The notes beneath the pieces were generated by a model that saw only the letters and a list, made by a program, of their open reading frames with translations, did not search any database and was not told where the DNA came from. A stretch of DNA of 64,000 bases, taken from assembly GCA_017405765.1 (NCBI GenBank), contig JAFQZS010000003.1, positions 82,258 to 146,257 of the forward strand. The letters run 5' to 3'. Shown here in pieces: positions 8,427 through 16,716 of the stretch (position 1 is its first letter; each line of letters begins with the position of its first letter). Made by a program: the position numbers and the translations under genes. This DNA is from Clostridia bacterium (GTDB lineage Bacteria > Bacillota > Clostridia > Oscillospirales > RGIG577).

Positions 8427-10106
8427 ATGGCGAATGAAAACAAAAGCCCGCTTCGTATTTACTGCAATACCTGCGGCGCTCCCGTGGGATTCGATATAAT
8501 AAATCAGACATACCGCTGTGCCCATTGCGGCGAGATCGGCGTCCCCGCCGACAAAAAGAATGCGTTCGAATTTAAAAGACAGATCCGCAGGGATGACGAG
8601 ACAGTAAGCGGGGACGGCGGAGAGGCCGAGACGTTCTTTTGCCCGTCGTGCGGTGCAAAGCTCGTATTTGCCGCCGGTGACGCCTCCACGACGTGCGATT
8701 TCTGCGGCAGCAGGCTCGTGCGCCAAGAGCTTTCGTCCGACGCGGGGACGCCGGACCTTATAATACCGTTTTTCATAACTCTGGATGAAGCGCGGGAGCG
8801 TATGCTTTCGTGGGGACGGACACATGAGAAAACGCCGGAGGGCAAAAGCGTAATTTCAAATATAGACGGCTTATGCGGATATTATCTTCCTTACAGGATC
8901 GTTCGCGGCCCTGTACAGGCCGAAGTTTACCGCCATGGCACAGAGCGCAAGTTTAACTGCCGCGGATTTATCGAGGGAACGGCCGTAAACGCTTCAAAAC
9001 AGCTCGACAACCGCGTATTGAATGATATGGAGCCGTTCGACTGGACGGCGGCAAGACCTTTTGAATACGGCTATATCGCGGGAAGCGGCGTAAAGCTTGC
9101 GGACATTTCCGACGCCGAGACGGACAGGCGCGTGCGCGAGGAGGTCGCACAGGACTTCCTTTTGGATGTGGAAAAGCTCATGCAGACCACCGGCGTAACG
9201 CTTAAAGTCGAAACGGGAGAGCTTGCGTCGCTTACAGTGCTTTTGCCCGTGTATTTTATACGCGGGGGAAAGCTAACGGCCGCTATGAACGGACAGACGG
9301 GCCGTATCGCAGTCAGCACTCAGCGCGAGAAAAAAACTTTCCCGTGGGTCATCGAACCTATAATATATACTGTGATCCTTACATTACTTTTGGGCATATG
9401 GAGCGATTTTATGCCCGATCTGATGTTATACTGCGGCTCTTGTCTCGCGATCGTCATCTTCATGACGATGGGAGAAGGAAGAACCTCGCTGATACGCCGG
9501 ATAACGCTTCAAACGAGGGCGGGACGCGCAAAACGCGAGGACGGAGAGCTTAAAATAGACGACGAACGCGATATACTTAAAAATCCGTTCGACAATACTC
9601 CGGTATTTTTCGAGCCGAACGAAAGGGGACGCTCTGTACCCGTAAAGCTGCGCTTTTACACTGTGGGACGGTGGTTTACTATCTTTATTAACGCCCTTGT
9701 TACCTTATTTCTGCCCGTGATCATCGCGGCGGTCCTTCGCCTTTTAACGATGGGCGAGGGAGAGCGCTTTTTGGACTCGTTCACTCCGAGATACGGCGCG
9801 GCGTGGTACGTGATAGCGGCGGTCGTTGTTTTAATGTATCTCATAAAGGGCGTAAGAAGGGACGTTTACGACCACCCGTATATTTACGAACTCATGCCGG
9901 ACGGCAATAAAAGACTCATGGGCAGCCGCATAGACAGGAGCGTTTCGGTGCTTTCGATATTCGGCTTAGGCAAGAAGACAAGCGACGGAAAACGCGTGAC
10001 GCTTTTGTGGATACTTAAGTCGCTCAAAATACGCGCGGTCGGGATATTTTTGCTTCTTCTCGCTTTGCTTATGGGAAGCGCAGCGTCGATAGTATTCTTA
10101 TCATAA
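8427..10106 (+). CDS. Zinc-ribbon membrane protein
   Basis: A 559-residue protein with two N-terminal CxxC zinc ribbons: YCNTCGAPVGF...YRCAHCGEIG (about 11-37), then FFCPSCGAKLVF...TTCDFCGSRLV (about 71-95). A soluble middle region follows, then hydrophobic segments at about 311-345, 413-435, 455-475 and 537-557. The ribbons suggest protein or nucleic-acid contacts on the cytoplasmic side; proteins like this are often named only TFIIB-type zinc-ribbon protein. The start ATG 8427 has GGAGGTG about 9 nt upstream; the in-frame GTG at 8409 overlaps that site. It leads an operon with two further CxxC proteins, 31 bp before the next. Role unknown. Confidence 0.75.
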   Translation: MANENKSPLRIYCNTCGAPVGFDIINQTYRCAHCGEIGVPADKKNAFEFKRQIRRDDETVSGDGGEAETFFCPSCGAKLVFAAGDASTTCDFCGSRLVRQELSSDAGTPDLIIPFFITLDEARERMLSWGRTHEKTPEGKSVISNIDGLCGYYLPYRIVRGPVQAEVYRHGTERKFNCRGFIEGTAVNASKQLDNRVLNDMEPFDWTAARPFEYGYIAGSGVKLADISDAETDRRVREEVAQDFLLDVEKLMQTTGVTLKVETGELASLTVLLPVYFIRGGKLTAAMNGQTGRIAVSTQREKKTFPWVIEPIIYTVILTLLLGIWSDFMPDLMLYCGSCLAIVIFMTMGEGRTSLIRRITLQTRAGRAKREDGELKIDDERDILKNPFDNTPVFFEPNERGRSVPVKLRFYTVGRWFTIFINALVTLFLPVIIAAVLRLLTMGEGERFLDSFTPRYGAAWYVIAAVVVLMYLIKGVRRDVYDHPYIYELMPDGNKRLMGSRIDRSVSVLSIFGLGKKTSDGKRVTLLWILKSLKIRAVGIFLLLLALLMGSAASIVFLS

Positions 10107-10137
10107 TAGTAATTTAGTATATAAGGGAGGAGAGAAC

Positions 10138-10836
10138 ATGGAGAAAACTCAGGGAAACAAGGTGTGCGTAGTTTGCGGCAGAGCGATAGATGAAAGCGGC
10201 ATGTACAGCGGCCCAATGGAAATATTTAACGGCCCTAAGGATGTTCCGCTCAAGGACGGCGGCGCGGTATGCCGCGAATGCGCCGAAAAAGTGAGGATAG
10301 TATGTCCGCTTAAAAATTCAAGGATGTTTCTAGAAAGCGCCGCGCATTTCGGTATTTTTGAAAGCAAAACGGGATCCGGCCACGACAACCGCGGCTGGAT
10401 AAACGTGCTCATCGACCCGATCGCCGAGCTTGACACGGAGAGCTTTCGCAGGGTACAGCTCAAGGCCGAAAGCGCCGTATCAGCGCTTTCACAGCGGTTT
10501 GCGGGAGCGCGCGGCGCCGCGGAGGCGGATTTTACATATCGCCGCTATACAAAGGACCGCTCAAAGGATACGCCTCTCGGCGCGAATGAAAAGCGCTTCG
10601 TTACATGCGTAAAGGTGCTTTTCGGTGCGATACGTCCCGGCGACATGGTGACGGTCGCTCATAAAGACCGCGAGTACACGGCGAAGGTGGAAGATGTGTG
10701 GTACTGGAATTATCTTGACATACCCGTAAGACCGATAGAAAAGGCGTCGGCAGGTATGACGGCGGCGCTGTGGTTTTATAATGACGTGCCGTTTATTTAT
10801 CCGGGCGATACTCTTATGGTAAAGGAGGGTCAGTGA
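10138..10836 (+). CDS. CxxC zinc-finger protein with beta-barrel-like C-terminus
   Basis: A 232-residue soluble protein. Two Cys pairs near the N-terminus (VCVVCGRAI at 9-14, and VCRECAEK at about 43-46) should form a treble-clef zinc site. The C-terminal third reads like the domain-II beta barrel of translation GTPases: a GAIRPGDMVTV turn, KVEDVWYW, a SAGMTAALWF strand and YPGDTLMV. That likeness is my reading, not a searched match. GGGAGG precedes the ATG. It overlaps the next gene by one base. No signal peptide or membrane segment is visible. Confidence 0.6.
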   Translation: MEKTQGNKVCVVCGRAIDESGMYSGPMEIFNGPKDVPLKDGGAVCRECAEKVRIVCPLKNSRMFLESAAHFGIFESKTGSGHDNRGWINVLIDPIAELDTESFRRVQLKAESAVSALSQRFAGARGAAEADFTYRRYTKDRSKDTPLGANEKRFVTCVKVLFGAIRPGDMVTVAHKDREYTAKVEDVWYWNYLDIPVRPIEKASAGMTAALWFYNDVPFIYPGDTLMVKEGQ

Positions 10837-11483
10837 TGGCTGGTTATAAGATAGGCGACACGAGAGATCTGGGATACTGCGCGGCATGCGGCAACGTTAT
10901 CACTATTGAGGCGACCGACGGGATATTTCGCACCCAGCGCTGCGGAAATCCGGTCAAGCTTAAGGACGGGGAGTGGCTCTGCGGCTCATGCCTTAGAAAG
11001 CTTCGCGTAAAGTATCCGCAGGAGTATAAGCTCGATCCCGTGCGTAAGGCGATCGTGCCGTTCGAGTCGGCGGCAGGACTTGACGCGGCGGAGGCGCGCC
11101 GCGAGCTTTCGGCTGCACACGACCATCTTGAGAGCCTGAGAGAAAAGTACGGCTTTCATCAGGCTGTCTTTTTTGTTGAAGACGTAAAAAAAGAAAAGGG
11201 CGGTTTTTTAAAGGCCCCGTTCATCACCGTTACGGGTCATGTGATTTACGGAACGTTCTATCCGTATGACGAGGTGGCGTGCGGAAAAGCGGGCTATAAG
11301 GCGCAGATAATTGCGTTCGCAACGCCGCATCTCGCTCTTCCCGTAAACGAGCAGACGTTGCGCCTCTGGAAGCCAAGCGACGTCATAAGCTACGCATGGG
11401 CCGACGGCGGCGAGGAGGCCGCATTCGTGTTCCGCGATAAAAGCCTTGACCTGAAACCGGGAGATGTTCTTATAAAAGATTGA
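10836..11483 (+). CDS. Paralogous CxxC zinc-finger protein
   Basis: A 215-residue relative of the preceding protein with the same plan: YCAACGNVI (about 14-17) and LCGSCLRKL (about 50-53) pairs, a helical linker, then a region with TVTGHVIYGTFYPYDEV and a closing LKPGDVLIKD that mimics the turn and last strand of a barrel domain. The ATG at 10836 shares its A with the upstream TGA, and AAAGGAGGG (10821-10829) lies before it, indicating coupled translation. The pair probably arose by duplication. Function unknown; partners are likely each other and the zinc-ribbon membrane protein upstream. Confidence 0.6.
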   Translation: MAGYKIGDTRDLGYCAACGNVITIEATDGIFRTQRCGNPVKLKDGEWLCGSCLRKLRVKYPQEYKLDPVRKAIVPFESAAGLDAAEARRELSAAHDHLESLREKYGFHQAVFFVEDVKKEKGGFLKAPFITVTGHVIYGTFYPYDEVACGKAGYKAQIIAFATPHLALPVNEQTLRLWKPSDVISYAWADGGEEAAFVFRDKSLDLKPGDVLIKD

Positions 11484-11517
11484 CCGTCTCTAAAGGGACG
11501 GATCGAAAAAATATACC

Positions 11518-11537
11518 CCCGCCGCAAACGCGGCGGG
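11518..11537 (+). terminator. GC-rich hairpin after the zinc-finger operon
   Basis: CCCGCCGC (11518-11525) pairs with GCGGCGGG (11530-11537) around an AAAC loop. No T-run follows; the next hairpin may complete termination. Confidence 0.45.
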
Positions 11538-11564
11538 CTAATAAGGAAGTATTTTCAGATGCAT

Positions 11565-11605
11565 GGAATGGTGTAGTCTTTCGTAACTGCACCATTCCTG
11601 TTTTT
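11565..11605 (+). terminator. Rho-independent terminator
   Basis: GGAATGGTG (11565-11573) pairs with CACCATTCC (11590-11598) and is followed by TGTTTTT. Confidence 0.7.
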
Positions 11606-11899
11606 ATGCCGTGATGCGATGCTGCCGGGGATTCTGTCGGATATCGGCCATCAGTTTTTCCGGTTCCTTTAATTCACAAATTAATGGGGGTTCGTGGCGC
11701 AGAACGCAAAAAGAGCGCCTGCCTCTTTTTGGAAGCAGACGATCTTTTGGTATTATTTAGTTTCACTTCATCAGCCGGATCAACAGCTTGCCCAAGTCCT
11801 TCGTGGGCTTTCCGCCGGCCAGCAGCTTGTTCCGAAAGGGCGGCATCGCGCCGGTCAGCAGCCGGCGCTCGCCGGCGCAGAGCAACAAGATCCGGTCTC

Positions 11900-12261
11900 T
11901 CTTAATTACATTGCAACTTATTTTGTCTGTGTTGTTCACAGCGATGGTGCGGTATGCCGTCAAAGGCGGAGCCGTAGACGGATTGTATTTTTATCCCAAA
12001 CCGGTGCAGGAAAGGGCTATCGATATCGGATTGATCGACCGGGAAACGATACAGCACAAACGGAAAGTCTTCATGACAGAATACTTTATCGTCATCGATA
12101 AAGTATGGGTAGGGACGAACAGGTTCTGGATCCTCCCCGGCTGCGAGGATATCCCTTATGTGCAGACATGGCCGCAGATACTGAAGAAGCGCGGTATTAT
12201 GACGCTGATATGGATCGCCGGCGCGGCGATCGTGGCAGGAATCGTTATTCTGATATTTTGA
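11900..12261 (+). pseudogene. Remnant of a small membrane protein
   Basis: The frame ending at 12261 contains VLFTAMVRYAVKGGAVDGLY, YFYPKPVQERAIDIGLIDRE, a short FMTEYFIVI joined directly to IDKVWVGTNRFWILPGCEDI, PYVQTWPQILKKRG, and a C-terminal hydrophobic helix. I recall intact membrane proteins of this type having a longer hydrophobic stretch between FM and IDK, so an internal in-frame deletion is likely. Upstream, the frame enters unrelated sequence (11788-11895) with no good start or ribosome binding site. I therefore call it decayed. Family function is unknown to me. Confidence 0.5.
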
Positions 12262-12329
12262 CGATGGAGGAAGATGATGGCGAATCATATGACGATCCAT
12301 CAGCTTCCCTACGGGAAACCGGTACGTAC

Positions 12330-12684
12330 ATGGCTGAAAGAACGAACGGAGAGCAGCAGGCGGCGTCCATTTGGAGGCAGACGGAAGAAAACTAAGCGGC
12401 GTATCTGAAGGATCTTCCCGACTACGGAGGAAAGAAAAACGGCCACGCGAGAGCGATCTACGGCGGACTTCTGGTGTTTGCATTATATACGGCCCTGCTC
12501 GATCAGCCGCCCATTGGTCATTGCCCACCGTATGCGGACTATTGAGGCAGCGGACAGGATCGTCGTGCTTGCAGACGGCAAGGTCGTGGAAAACGGGAGC
12601 CCTGCTGAACTCCTCGCAAAAGAAGACGGCATGTTCAGCCGTATGACCCGTCTCCAGGCGGCAAGCGCCGACTGGAGAATATGA
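12330..12684 (+). pseudogene. ABC exporter remnant
   Basis: Two pieces of an ABC-type exporter are visible. In one frame an N-terminal piece (MAERTNGEQQAASIW, an in-frame stop at 12393, then AYLKDLPDYGG and GLLVFALYTALL) runs to about 12490. In another frame the last 60 residues of an ATPase follow: VIAHRMRTIEAADRIVVLAD (with the H-loop His), GKVVENGSPAELL, ending at 12684. Walker A, Walker B and nearly all the membrane domain are gone. An internal deletion and a frameshift explain this. A 43-codon frame with a good GGAGG site (12277-12408) overlaps the start and may be a small remnant. Confidence 0.65.
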
Positions 12685-12698
12685 GGATATAATAATAC

Positions 12699-12736
12699 AA
12701 CGGTTCCAAAAAGCACGTGTGCCTTTTGGAACCGTT
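12699..12736. terminator. Bidirectional terminator
   Basis: A 13-bp perfect stem (12699-12711 with 12724-12736) with an inner GCAC/GTGC pairing, T-rich on one side and A-rich on the other. It lies between the ABC remnant and the convergent dehydrogenase gene. Confidence 0.65.
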
Positions 12737-12830
12737 ATATTTTGCCTTTGCAACATCCATTAATCCTTATTTCAGATTACTTTCGTATCGGGCAGTAGCA
12801 AACGCGGCGGGGGTAGTCTTATCTTTTCGC

Positions 12831-14015
12831 TTACTTCTTCTTTGCAAGGTAATCGCAGACTATCTTGTCGCCGACCTTCATGCATCTGTAAAGGTCGTCG
12901 GCCTGTAGAAGCGAATCGGATATGGCGTAGGTGACTGAGTTTACGGCGATCTGGGCGGGTTCCTTGAATTCCTCGGCCGTGACGTTTTCAAGTCCCATCT
13001 CCTCCAAAGTTACGGGCAGGCCGATGCTCTTTGCAAAATCGACGTACTTATATATCTCCTCGAGAGAAGCGTCCATATAAACGAGCAGCGGAACGCAGGC
13101 GTATCCGATGACGTAGCCGTGCATGAGCTTTCTTACGGACGGGAAGCACAAAAGAGCGTTGTCAAGGATGTGCGCGAAGTCGGTGTTCTGTATGCCCCAC
13201 TGAGGGCCGTTTATGTGAACTATCTGAGCTATGACCGACTCAAATGAGAAGTTGAGTTCGTGCGCCTCGGCGGCCTTAACGGCAGCGTAGCCGTGCTCGT
13301 AGAATATCTGCTTCGTTATCTCGTTCGACCAGTAGGACACGTCGAGCACCTTATGTCTGCGCGCGTGCTCCATCGTTGCCACGTCGGTCTCGAGCGCGCT
13401 GCCGATGCAGTCGCCTATGCCCGCAACGAGCATATGAGGCGGAGCCTGTATAAGAAGCGATGTGTCGGCTAAAAGCAGGTTGGGGTGATAATCCATTATG
13501 CCGGCCTCGACTATCTGGGAGCCTTCGTCGTTGTAAACGACGTTCAGCGTGGTAGCCGCCGCATTCGACGCCGCCACGGTGGGACAGAGCGCCACCTTGC
13601 TGCCGGTGATATGATGCGCGCCGCGCGCAAGGTCAAGCGCCTTGCCGCCGCCTATGCCGATTATTACTTCGGCCTTCATTTCTTTTGCGCGTTCGGCGAC
13701 CTTGGCTATGTTGGCGCGCGTTACCTGCCAGCCCTCGCAGTCGATGAACTCGTAATACGGCTTTTTGCCCTGAGCGTCGTACTTCTGCGCCTGTGCCAAA
13801 GCGCGCTTGTACTTCATGTTCGCCTTTTGACAGTTGTCCGCCATCGGATTGTCGAAGCTCTGCTTCACCATCGAAACGGCCTGCTCTGTTATAGGGCCGC
13901 AAGCCGTAACGACTAAGAAGCGCTCGCCCAGATGATGCGTGAGCCTGCGTATCTCATAAAGCGCGCCGGGCCCCAGTACGAACATAGGATTAGTTTTAAA
14001 TTCCGTAAAAACCAT
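12831..14015 (-). CDS. Iron-containing (GldA-like) alcohol dehydrogenase
   Basis: A 394-residue protein of the group III (dehydroquinate synthase-like) dehydrogenases, which oxidise glycerol or related alcohols with NAD. Visible features are a nucleotide-binding GIGGGKALDLARG (about residues 122-134), VALCPTVAASNAAAT (substrate side) and metal-ligand regions: D in GIGDCIGSALETD, H in NTDFAHIL and H in LMHGYVIGYA. An unusual 60-residue stretch with many Lys and Gln (about 54-90) separates the N-terminal strands. It is transcribed away from the zinc dehydrogenase cluster, with 378 bp between them, and may share its substrate pool. The true substrate is not evident. A purine-rich GGGAGG lies before the ATG. 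Confidence 0.85.
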   Translation of the reverse strand: MVFTEFKTNPMFVLGPGALYEIRRLTHHLGERFLVVTACGPITEQAVSMVKQSFDNPMADNCQKANMKYKRALAQAQKYDAQGKKPYYEFIDCEGWQVTRANIAKVAERAKEMKAEVIIGIGGGKALDLARGAHHITGSKVALCPTVAASNAAATTLNVVYNDEGSQIVEAGIMDYHPNLLLADTSLLIQAPPHMLVAGIGDCIGSALETDVATMEHARRHKVLDVSYWSNEITKQIFYEHGYAAVKAAEAHELNFSFESVIAQIVHINGPQWGIQNTDFAHILDNALLCFPSVRKLMHGYVIGYACVPLLVYMDASLEEIYKYVDFAKSIGLPVTLEEMGLENVTAEEFKEPAQIAVNSVTYAISDSLLQADDLYRCMKVGDKIVCDYLAKKK

Positions 14016-14393
14016 TTTTCTGCCTCCCTTTTATATTAAAAATTATATTGCGCTTAAATTATTTACATTATTTATTTAATTCTATCATATGTATGCAGAA
14101 AAACAACGAAAAATGCCGATAAAAAAGGAGCGCAGGCAAAAGAACGGTAGGAAAAAACCGTGACAAATACACCTTAAATCATTAAAATTGTTTAAGAATT
14201 ATAAAAAATGAACAAAAAAACGTTTTATATTAGGCTTTATAACTAAAAAAATAATATAAAAGTACTACTTACTTTAATTCTTTAAGCTGATTGGATTTTA
14301 AATGAAGGTATGAGATACTTATTTTAGTAAAATGAAACGGCTACGCGCTCGTTTTTTTAACTATAAAATAATTTTTTTGGGAGGAATATAATA
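14016..14393. other. AT-rich divergent intergenic region
   Basis: These 378 bp separate the GldA-like gene from the first zinc dehydrogenase. I see no gene. One weak rightward promoter fits: TTGGAT (14291-14296), 17 bp, GATACT (14314-14319). No clear palindromic operator stands out. The long AT-rich tract could hold regulator sites I cannot resolve by eye. Confidence 0.4.
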
Positions 14394-15464
14394 ATGAAAG
14401 CAATTTATCAGGCAGAGACTTGTAAGCTCGGTATGAACGAGAATTTCCCGGATCCCGTAAAGGACGGAAAGAGACCGATAATGAAGGTAGAATACTGCGG
14501 CATCTGCGGCTCCGACGTACACAGCTGGGAGAAAGAGGGCGACCAGCTCATCAAGGGCCTCGTGCTCGGTCACGAGTTTGCGGGCAAGATAGTAGACCCC
14601 GGTGACAGAGCAGACCTTAAGGTAGGCGACAGAGTTACCTGCGTTCCGATCACTCCGTGCGGCGAATGCGAATGGTGCAAGTCCGGCAGAACGTTCATGT
14701 GCGGCCACAATCTGTATTCTCCCGGCATATTCTTCCCGGATAAGCCCGGCGCGCTTGCTGAATACTTCCAGCCGTTAAAGAGCGAATACATAAAGAAGGT
14801 TCCCGACAACGTACCGCTCGACGTAGCAGCTATGGTAGAGCCGGCCGGCATAGGACTCAGAGGCTGCCAGGCTATCGACGTAGGCCCCGGCGACAAGGTG
14901 CTCGTAGCCGGCGGCGGCATCATCGGCTCGATGTGCGCAAACTGGGCAAAGGCCCTCGGCGCAGACTACGTAGCAATGACCGAGCTCAACCCCGCACGCG
15001 CAAAGATGGCGCTTGAGATGGGGGTTGTTGACGACGTTTTCGATCCCACCGAGGAAGGCGTTGAGGAGAAGATAAATCCGAAGATAGACGGCGGATACAG
15101 AGCAGGCGGCGGCTTTACGAAGTTCATCGACTGCACCGGCGTTGCCGCTGCAATAAACTTCGGCATGAACTTAACGAAGAAGGCCGGCAAGGTGTCGCTC
15201 GTAGGCGTAAACTGGAAGCCCGTTCCGCTCATGACGATAGTTGCGCTTCTGCATCAGCTCACGCTCGTAGGCATCATGTCCTCTCCGACAGACAACTTCG
15301 ACATAATCTTAAAGGCCGTATCCGAGGGCAAGTTCAATCTGGCTCAGTACAAGACGAAGGAGATAAACTTCGATCTGGGCGAGATACAGGCCGCTTACGA
15401 GGAGCTCCACGATCCGAAGAACGAGCAGCTCAAGATCATGGTAAAAGTAGGCGAAGGCGAATAA
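14394..15464 (+). CDS. Zinc-dependent alcohol dehydrogenase (MDR family), copy 1
   Basis: A 356-residue medium-chain dehydrogenase, sorbitol/threonine-dehydrogenase-like, catalysing NAD(P)-linked alcohol/ketone interconversion. Catalytic zinc ligands are C38 (CGICGSD), H60 and E61 (GHE) and the later VEPAGIG Glu. The structural zinc uses C89, C92, C95 and C103 in a CxxCxxCx7C loop. A Rossmann motif, VAGGGIIGSM, follows. GGGAGG lies before the ATG. It heads three tandem paralogs and shares long identical DNA stretches with copy 2, implying recent duplication. A terminator lies after it, so the copies may be expressed separately. Substrate unknown. Confidence 0.88.
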   Translation: MKAIYQAETCKLGMNENFPDPVKDGKRPIMKVEYCGICGSDVHSWEKEGDQLIKGLVLGHEFAGKIVDPGDRADLKVGDRVTCVPITPCGECEWCKSGRTFMCGHNLYSPGIFFPDKPGALAEYFQPLKSEYIKKVPDNVPLDVAAMVEPAGIGLRGCQAIDVGPGDKVLVAGGGIIGSMCANWAKALGADYVAMTELNPARAKMALEMGVVDDVFDPTEEGVEEKINPKIDGGYRAGGGFTKFIDCTGVAAAINFGMNLTKKAGKVSLVGVNWKPVPLMTIVALLHQLTLVGIMSSPTDNFDIILKAVSEGKFNLAQYKTKEINFDLGEIQAAYEELHDPKNEQLKIMVKVGEGE

Positions 15465-15515
15465 TATACGCGGATCATGCGAATAAACGCGCCGAGATCA
15501 TAGGTTACGATAAGA

Positions 15516-15549
15516 CAAAGAGCGGCGCAAGGCCGCTCTTTGCTTTATT
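15516..15549 (+). terminator. Terminator between dehydrogenase copies 1 and 2
   Basis: CAAAGAGCGGC (15516-15526) pairs perfectly with GCCGCTCTTTG (15532-15542) around GCAAG, followed by CTTTATTTT. Confidence 0.75.
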
Positions 15550-15591
15550 TTAAAATTCAAAACATTTAATCATAGATAAGGAGGAATGTTT

Positions 15592-16653
15592 ATGAAAGCG
15601 ATTTTTCAGGCGGATAAATACAAGCTCGGTATGAACGAGAATTTCCCGGATCCCGTAAAGGACGGAAAGAGACCGATAATGAAGGTTGAATACTGCGGCA
15701 TCTGCGGCTCGGACATCCACAGCTGGGAAAAGTGCGACCCCGTAGGCCTCGTTTTGGGCCATGAGTTCTCCGGCAAAATAGTTGACCCCGGCGACAGAGC
15801 GGACCTTAAGGTGGGCGACAAAGTTACCTGTGTTCCGATAACTCCGTGCGGCGAGTGCGAATGGTGCAAATCGGGCAGATCGTTCATGTGCGGCCACAAC
15901 CTATACGCTCCGGGCACGTTTTTCGTTGACAAGCCCGGCGCAATGGCGGAGTATTTCCAGCCGTTAAAGAGCGAATACATAAAGAAGGTACCCGACAACG
16001 TACCGCTTTACGTTGCGGCTATGGTAGAGCCGTCCGGCATAGGACTGAGAGCCTGCCAGGCAATAGACGTGGGAAAAGGCGACAAGGTGCTCGTTGCTGG
16101 CGGCGGCATCATCGGCTCGATGGCCGCGAACTGGGCGAAGACTCTCGGCGCGGATTACGTTGCAATGACCGAGCTAAACCCCGCGCGCGCGAAGAAAGCT
16201 CTTGAGATGGGCGTGGTAGACGACGTTTTCGATCCCACCGAGGAAGGCGTTGAGGAGAAGATAAATCCGAAGATAGACGGTGGATACAGAGCGGGCGGCG
16301 GCTTTACTAAGTTCATCGACTGCACCGGCGCGGCTGCCGCTATAAACTTCGGCATGAACCTTACGAAGAAGGCCGGCAAGGTATCGCTCGTAGGCGTAAA
16401 CTGGAAGCCCGTTCCGCTCATGACGATAGTTGCGCTTCTTCATCAGCTCACTTTGGTAGGCATTATGGGCTCTCCGACCGATAACTTCGACTACATCTTA
16501 AAGGCCGTATCCGAGGGCAGGTTTGACCTTGCGCGCTACAGAACGAAGCAGATAAACTTCGACTTAGGAGAGATACAGGCGGCTTACGAGGAGCTCCATG
16601 ACCCGAAGAACGATCAGTTAAAGATAATGGTCAAAGTAGGCGACGGCGAATAA
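15592..16653 (+). CDS. Zinc-dependent alcohol dehydrogenase (MDR family), copy 2
   Basis: A 353-residue paralog very similar to copy 1 (same MNENFPDPVKDGKRPIMKVE opening, same DPTEEGVEEKINPKIDGGY block). It is three residues shorter in the loop after SWEK (CDPVG instead of EGDQLIKG). All zinc ligands and the GGGIIGSM cofactor motif are kept. I start it at ATG 15592, matching the N-terminus of copy 1, with AAGGAGG 7 nt upstream; the ATG at 15586 would be too close to that site. Differences are concentrated near the substrate pocket entrance, which might alter specificity; that is inference. Confidence 0.87.
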   Translation: MKAIFQADKYKLGMNENFPDPVKDGKRPIMKVEYCGICGSDIHSWEKCDPVGLVLGHEFSGKIVDPGDRADLKVGDKVTCVPITPCGECEWCKSGRSFMCGHNLYAPGTFFVDKPGAMAEYFQPLKSEYIKKVPDNVPLYVAAMVEPSGIGLRACQAIDVGKGDKVLVAGGGIIGSMAANWAKTLGADYVAMTELNPARAKKALEMGVVDDVFDPTEEGVEEKINPKIDGGYRAGGGFTKFIDCTGAAAAINFGMNLTKKAGKVSLVGVNWKPVPLMTIVALLHQLTLVGIMGSPTDNFDYILKAVSEGRFDLARYRTKQINFDLGEIQAAYEELHDPKNDQLKIMVKVGDGE

Positions 16654-16716
16654 TACAAAGATCCGTAAGGCGTATGAACAAAAAGAAAAACGAACGTTTA
16701 AGAGAGGAGAAACGAC

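Noticed and set aside
11763..11963. Small complement gene in the decayed region
   Set aside because: A natural-looking C-terminus is present but no ribosome binding site or recognisable family; kept only as a possible fragment.
11902..12756. 284-codon frame on the complement across the decayed region
   Set aside because: It is antisense to recognisable pieces of a membrane protein and an ABC ATPase and carries no domain of its own.
14150..14260. Rex (NADH sensor) operator between the divergent dehydrogenases
   Set aside because: TTGT and ACAA half-sites occur but at a spacing too wide for Rex.
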